From the NCBI GenBank assembly GCA_018266395.1, contig JAFEAM010000016.1, positions 1-35,935 on the forward strand: DNA of 35,935 nt. The letters run 5' to 3'. Numbering within the stretch: the stretch's first letter is position 1; each line of letters begins with the position of its first letter. Origin of the DNA: Bacteroidota bacterium. GTDB lineage: Bacteria; Bacteroidota; Bacteroidia; Cytophagales; Cyclobacteriaceae. The notes under the pieces were generated by a model, which was given only the letters and a program-made list of their open reading frames with translations, made no database searches and was not told the origin of the DNA. Positions 31,938 through 35,935 of this stretch are shown in pieces. Made by a program: the position numbers and the translations under genes.

Positions 31938-33263
31938 TTAAATAAACACCAGCCACACCGCGCTCGCGCCGACTATTCCCAGCATGGAAATCCAGAAGAG
32001 CATGGCAAACTTGCGGTTGCCCTGGAGGTAGGAATAGAATGACTTGCTCATCAGGTTGGTGAAGTTGACCATCAGGAAAGTCAGGAGGGCAAACTTGAAT
32101 GTGATGGTGTGTCCTGCCATGTCGGCAAGGTTGACGATAATCGCGTCGATGCCGGCGAAGGATGCGATGACAGAGCTCACGATAAATCCGGACTGGCCAA
32201 AAACAATGAGGCAGATCTTGGTGACGATCTTGATAACAATCAGGAGTCCGGCGAATTTCAGGGCAGGGCCCAGGGAGAAAATACTGGATGCTTTTTTGTC
32301 CTGGCCTTCAGCAATAGTATCTGTCTCCGGCTTCCTCAGATAATAAATGGAAATCACTCCGGCAACGCCGATCATAATCAATATGCTGGGCACAATGGCC
32401 AGAAGCCATTGCGGGTTCAGGGGACCAACCAGCAGGAAGATCTGCAGGAAACTAGCCAGGTTGGCGAGCACAGCTGCACCGACTAGGTGGTAACTGAAGT
32501 TCATCTTCTTGCTTCGTTGCGCAAGTGACTGCGTGGCAGAAGTGGAGGACACAAACCCGGCCATGAAGCTTGTCAACGCCAGTCCGCCTTTAGTGCCCAC
32601 GATCCGCCCCAGGATATAGCCAAAAACATCGATACCTGTGATCAACACTACCACCATCCATATCTTTCTGGGATTAATGAGGTCAAGGGTATCAAATTTA
32701 TCCGTATCCACATTCATGCTTTTCATCATGTCGTGGAGGAAAGGAATGTCTTTCAGCTTGTAGGCATAGTCGGGCAGTACGGGCATGGCCACCAGGGCAA
32801 TGATGGCATAACTGATGAAAGCCTGCACTTCATTCTTGGAAATGCCCGCCATCAGTTGACTTGTCCTTGATTTCAAAGACATGATGAACACAAACATCAC
32901 AAACACGGACACCGTGATCTGCAGCGGGATGATGTCCAGCACAACCAGCAATCCAATAAAGAAGGTACCGATGGCCGAGAGTTCACTGGTAATCCCAAAC
33001 AGTTTGGAGTTCCAGCCTTCGGAAATGTAGTTGGATATAAGCAGCAGCATGAATGCCCCTACCACGCCAAGTCCCAGTCCAAAATAATTGTGAAGGAAAA
33101 AAACGCCTGCGATGGCTCCCAACAGGGAGATCAGGGAGAAGGTACGGATACCCCCTACTCCTCCCACGCTGGACTCGTTGGTGCGGGCGCTTTCCCGTTC
33201 GAGCCCCATAGCAGCGCCGAAAATCAATGCCAGAATGATGTGTTTGAGCAGGTCAGGCAGCAT
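31938..33263 (-). CDS. MgtC/DUF4010 family integral membrane protein
   Basis: The 441-residue membrane protein has an MgtC/SapB-like N-terminal part (HIILALIFGAAMGLERESARTN, then GIRTFSLISLLGAIAGVFFL). A second block of about eight helices follows (LINPRKIWMVVVLITGIDVFGYILGRIVGTKGGLALTSFMAGFVSSTSATQSLAQRS), matching the MgtC-DUF4010 fusion layout at usual length. MgtC proteins are tied to growth in low magnesium and to control of the F-ATPase; the role of the DUF4010 form is not established. It stands alone on the minus strand. Confidence 0.88.
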   Translation of the reverse strand: MLPDLLKHIILALIFGAAMGLERESARTNESSVGGVGGIRTFSLISLLGAIAGVFFLHNYFGLGLGVVGAFMLLLISNYISEGWNSKLFGITSELSAIGTFFIGLLVVLDIIPLQITVSVFVMFVFIMSLKSRTSQLMAGISKNEVQAFISYAIIALVAMPVLPDYAYKLKDIPFLHDMMKSMNVDTDKFDTLDLINPRKIWMVVVLITGIDVFGYILGRIVGTKGGLALTSFMAGFVSSTSATQSLAQRSKKMNFSYHLVGAAVLANLASFLQIFLLVGPLNPQWLLAIVPSILIMIGVAGVISIYYLRKPETDTIAEGQDKKASSIFSLGPALKFAGLLIVIKIVTKICLIVFGQSGFIVSSVIASFAGIDAIIVNLADMAGHTITFKFALLTFLMVNFTNLMSKSFYSYLQGNRKFAMLFWISMLGIVGASAVWLVFI

Positions 33264-33789
33264 AGTGGTGGCAACGACTAAAATAATGTTGTTGATCCTA
33301 AAGCTAAGTATGACATGCTGTCAAAAACATGATCTACATCAGGTGTTTGGGTGATTGGAAGTACTCGAAGGGTTCCGGGTTCCACACAGAGTCTTCTTAA
33401 GACCGCAGAGTTTGATTTACCGCAGAGACGCGGTGGCGCTGAGTAACTGACCGCGGAGACGGGGAGGCGCTGGTAATTTGGTGATTAGGGATTTGTTGGT
33501 TGAAGGAAGACCGAGCCTTGGATCAAACTATAAGGAGCTCGTGGCAAGCCCTGAAGGGGCGTGGTTTATACAGCGGTGCGCATCGCGCGCCGCTGTAGGT
33601 TATTCCATCTAGCGAAGCCCTGTAAGGGCGAAGTTTGGGATTAACCTGTGAGGCGCCTTGCCGCAAAGGTATTTAACCGCGGAGACGGGGAGGCGCGGAG
33701 GAAATTAGTTTTTTGGGAAGATTACTGAAATTTGATTCTGTGCTACTGCAGAGGTGACTCTGCGACGAAAGCAGACTTCAGTCAATATC
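33264..33789. repeat. Intergenic region with half palindromic element and CCGCAGAG repeats
   Basis: 33419-33454 is identical to 21342-21377. C'-B'-A' of the palindromic element lie at 33548-33560 (GCCCTGAAGGGGC), 33571-33595 (11-bp arms with one G-T wobble) and 33617-33629 (GCCCTGTAAGGGC). The C'-to-A' spacing is 69 bp, against 70 near the left edge and 68 in the array. A CCGCGGAG copy at 33677-33701 is followed by ATTACTGAAATTTGATTCTG, related to the repeats after murA, and by a GCAGAG/CTCTGC hairpin near 33748-33763. No gene is visible. Confidence 0.7.
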
Positions 33790-34104
33790 TCACCCCTTGA
33801 TCATGGTCAGCATCATCTTGAAACGCTCTGGCGCCTTGAGGGCGTGAGGGATCTGGGCGGGCAGTATAATGGAGTCGCCGGATTTCAGGTGGAACGGATT
33901 TCCGCCTATGGTAATGTCGGCACTGCCGTCCAGCACCTGGACCAGCGCATCAAATGGCGCGCTGTGCTCCGACAGACCTTCGCCCGCATCAAATGCAAAC
34001 AGGGTGATATTGCCTGAAGGACGTTTAATAATGGTCTTGCTGACAACGGCGCCATCTGAATAAGCCACTGATTCTGCGGTAGAAAATATGAGTGAAGTTT
34101 CCAT
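33790..34104 (-). CDS. Small single-domain cupin protein
   Basis: The 104-residue protein is one conserved cupin barrel: FDAGEGLSEHSAPFDALVQVLDGSADITIGGNPFHLKSGDSIILPAQIPHALKAPERFKMMLTMIKG (positions 39-104, given as consecutive motifs). The motif 1 His/Glu set (SEHSAPFDALVQVLDG) and the motif 2 His (PAQIPHAL) suggest a bound metal. The substrate is unknown; members are often regulators or minor sugar or dioxygenase-like enzymes. It follows the exonuclease III gene by 42 bp and might be read through from it. Confidence 0.85.
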   Translation of the reverse strand: METSLIFSTAESVAYSDGAVVSKTIIKRPSGNITLFAFDAGEGLSEHSAPFDALVQVLDGSADITIGGNPFHLKSGDSIILPAQIPHALKAPERFKMMLTMIKG

Positions 34105-34146
34105 ATAGACATTTTTAAATTCAGGCCACCTGTCCCCTGTTAAGGC

Positions 34147-34926
34147 TCAGGCATCCAGCTTCAGCCCCACAGGGCAATGGTCGGACCCCATGTATTCATT
34201 ATAGATCGCAGCATCTTTCACCGCCGGCATCATCCTGCGATCGACGAGAAAGTGATCAATCCTCCACCCCACATTCCGTTCCCTCGCGCTGGTTACATAA
34301 TCCCAATAAGAGTACTTGACGGTATCCGGATATAACGACCTGAAACTGTCAACCAGGCCGGTGTCCAATAATCTCGTAAACCCATCAATCTCGGACTGTG
34401 TATATCCGGCGGACTTATTGAAGTTCTCTTTGGGACGCGCAAGGTCAATGGCCTGGTGTGCAACATTGAAGTCGCCGCAGGCAATCACGGGCTTTCGTTT
34501 CGACAGCCACACCATGTATTCATTGAATTCACGATCCCATGCCTCACGGTAAGTCAAACGCGAAAGTCCCTCCCCGGAATTTGGCGTATATGCCGTGACA
34601 AGAAAAAAGTTGGTATACTCTGCTGTAATCACACGGCCTTCCTGGTCATATTCACTCATCCCAATATCTATCGTGACGTTGACTGGCTCCTGACGGGTGA
34701 GAATGGCAGTGCCCGAATATCCCTTCTTTGCATTGGATGAGTTCACAAATACATGGTAGTCCTTCAATATCGACAGCGTCTCCATGGCCTCCTCCTCATT
34801 GGCTTTGGTTTCCTGCAGGCACAGCATGTCGGGTTTCATTTCGGAAACGCTCTTCATAAAATCCTTCTTCATGATGGCGCGAATGCCGTTGACATTCCAG
34901 GAAACGAGATGGAGGGGAGATTTCAA
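34147..34926 (-). CDS. xth: Exodeoxyribonuclease III
   Basis: The 259-residue protein is a complete AP endonuclease of the exonuclease III type. Visible catalytic motifs are SWNVNGIR (9-16), LQETK (37-41, metal-binding Glu), GDFNVAH (151-157), WRIDHFLVD (221-229) and SDHCPVGL (248-255, catalytic His). It cleaves DNA at abasic sites and removes 3' blocking groups in base excision repair. The length is typical. It is followed 42 bp later by the cupin gene; upstream, 52 bp of TTTCAGG-type repeats separate it from the nagB gene. Confidence 0.95.
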   Translation of the reverse strand: MKSPLHLVSWNVNGIRAIMKKDFMKSVSEMKPDMLCLQETKANEEEAMETLSILKDYHVFVNSSNAKKGYSGTAILTRQEPVNVTIDIGMSEYDQEGRVITAEYTNFFLVTAYTPNSGEGLSRLTYREAWDREFNEYMVWLSKRKPVIACGDFNVAHQAIDLARPKENFNKSAGYTQSEIDGFTRLLDTGLVDSFRSLYPDTVKYSYWDYVTSARERNVGWRIDHFLVDRRMMPAVKDAAIYNEYMGSDHCPVGLKLDA

Positions 34927-34978
34927 ATTTCAGATTTCAGGTTTCAGGGTTCAGATTTCAGATTTCAGGGTTCAGGTC
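34927..34978. repeat. TTTCAGATTTCAGG simple repeat between nagB and xth
   Basis: The gap is filled almost entirely by TTTCAGATTTCAGGTTTCAG-type words, the same vocabulary as 27515-27590 after murA and 2640-3030. It encodes nothing and shows no clear terminator or promoter. Confidence 0.6.
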
Positions 34979-35935
34979 TTAGATTTTGTGACGGACAAAG
35001 GCCTCGATCGCCTCATATTCGGCGAGCCCTAACTGGTTGTAGGCAGTGGCCGTGGCGTGGTTGCGGTCTTCGGCACGCACCCAGAATTCTCTTGCGTCAT
35101 TGCCTGGATAGAGCGCGCTATCCTTTTGCGACTGGTGTTTGAATACGGCTCTCCGCTTCCGCATCAGTTCCTCCGGACTCAGGGGCACTGCCATTTCAAT
35201 CTGATCGATATCCCACTCCTGCCAGGCGCCTCGGTACAACCACACATAGCAATCCTTCATCCATGGCCGCTTCTTCAATCTTCTAAGTGCCTCGAAGATG
35301 GCCGCGAGGCAGACCCTGTGTGTGCCATGCGGATCGGAAAGATCCCCTGCCGCATACACCTGGTGTGGCTTTACCTTCTCCATCAGGTCCATGATTACCT
35401 GAATATCCGCATCACTCAAAGGTTTCTTCTTCACAGTGCCTGTCTCATAGAATGGCATATCCAGGAAATGCGCCTGTGAATCCGGGATACCTGTATAGCG
35501 GCACCCGGCTTTTGCTTCACCGCGCCGGATGAGGCCTTTGATTGTCATGACTTCAGGTATGTCCACCTGTCCGGGTTTCTTCGTCTTAATGGAAGACACC
35601 ACTTTCTTGTAGAACTTCTCTCCATCGCCTTTGCTCAGACCGAACGCAGCATTGAAATCGCGGACAAAGTCTGCAAAACGCACGGCGTCATCATCAAACA
35701 CTGCGATGTTGCCGGAGGTCTGATAAGCCACGTGGACTTCATGCCCCTGGTCTACGAGCCTGATGAATGTTCCGCCCATGGAGATCACGTCATCGTCAGG
35801 GTGCGGACTGAAGATGATAACTCTCTTGGGGAAAGGCTTGGCGCGCTCCGGACGGTTGGAGTCATCGGCCTTGGGTTTGCCTCCCGGCCACCCTGTAATG
35901 GTATGCTGCAGCTGATTGAAGACTTTGATGTTCAC
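34979..35935 (-). CDS. nagB: Glucosamine-6-phosphate deaminase/PIG-L fusion (partial, 5' end outside window)
   Basis: The visible 318 residues are the C-terminal part of the long Bacteroidota form of NagB. The segment NIKVFNQLQHTITGWPGGKPK links the deaminase domain, which lies outside the window, to a PIG-L/LmbE-type domain. That domain has the metal motif SPHPDDDVISMGGT (43-56) and GDLSDPHGTHR, the deacetylase signature pair. The first visible codon is GTG within the frame, probably internal and not a true start. NagB converts glucosamine 6-phosphate to fructose 6-phosphate and ammonia; the attached PIG-L domain is probably an N-deacetylase of related amino sugars. The gene would also run beyond 35935. 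Confidence 0.85.
   Translation of the reverse strand: MNIKVFNQLQHTITGWPGGKPKADDSNRPERAKPFPKRVIIFSPHPDDDVISMGGTFIRLVDQGHEVHVAYQTSGNIAVFDDDAVRFADFVRDFNAAFGLSKGDGEKFYKKVVSSIKTKKPGQVDIPEVMTIKGLIRRGEAKAGCRYTGIPDSQAHFLDMPFYETGTVKKKPLSDADIQVIMDLMEKVKPHQVYAAGDLSDPHGTHRVCLAAIFEALRRLKKRPWMKDCYVWLYRGAWQEWDIDQIEMAVPLSPEELMRKRRAVFKHQSQKDSALYPGNDAREFWVRAEDRNHATATAYNQLGLAEYEAIEAFVRHKI

Overview
The window reads as a chromosomal segment of a Bacteroidota bacterium, probably of the Cytophagales or a related order. Supporting signs are several matches to the Bacteroidota promoter (TTG, about 19 nt, TAnnTTTG), few clear Shine-Dalgarno sites, a DUF4290 gene overlapping murA, a glucosamine-6-phosphate deaminase fused to a PIG-L domain, and many small outer-membrane barrel and lipoprotein genes. 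All taxonomic and functional calls come from reading motifs and family resemblance; no database search was run.

Layout. 1-475: hairpin-rich repeat DNA. 476-2607 (+): apaG, a SAM methyltransferase and a membrane-anchored coiled-coil protein. 2608-3166: mosaic repeats. 3167-4249 (-): AI-2E/PerM family permease. 4250-5728: a large array of palindromic elements. 5729-8408 (+): DUF4136 lipoprotein, M48 protease, small barrel protein. 8415-19865 (-): one long co-directional block of nine genes with gaps under 40 bp or overlaps. Its upstream part is a planctomycete-type module (DUF1549/DUF1553 cytochrome, DUF1501 protein, Tat-exported TIM-barrel protein, DUF2231-cytochrome-LRR protein). Its downstream part encodes a LOG-like protein, a beta-CASP metallo-beta-lactamase, a CPA2 antiporter, a VIT1/CCC1-like membrane protein and a small barrel. 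20000-21085 (+): rpsF-rpsR-rplI with a strong terminator. 21086-22501: several different repeat families. 22502-23068 (-): DUF3109 protein. 23252-27514 (+): pcrA/uvrD, DUF4290 and murA. 28114-31783 (+): a pair of surface proteins (barrel-like protein plus IPT/TIG-Kelch lipoprotein) in AT-richer DNA. 31938-35935 (-): MgtC/DUF4010 membrane protein, cupin, exonuclease III and the 3' part of the nagB-PIG-L gene.

Two things stand out. First, the intergenic DNA carries a mirror-symmetric palindromic element with hairpins ordered A-B-C-spacer-C'-B'-A'. It occurs once near the left edge, as an expanded array at 4.5-5.7 kb, and as a half element at 33.5 kb, with no transposase in the window. Second, the four-gene exported cytochrome/DUF1501/TIM-barrel module looks like a complete oxidative catabolic system of unknown substrate. 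MurA also carries Asp in place of the usual catalytic-loop Cys, which predicts fosfomycin insensitivity. No tRNA, rRNA, CRISPR array, insertion sequence transposase or phage gene was seen.
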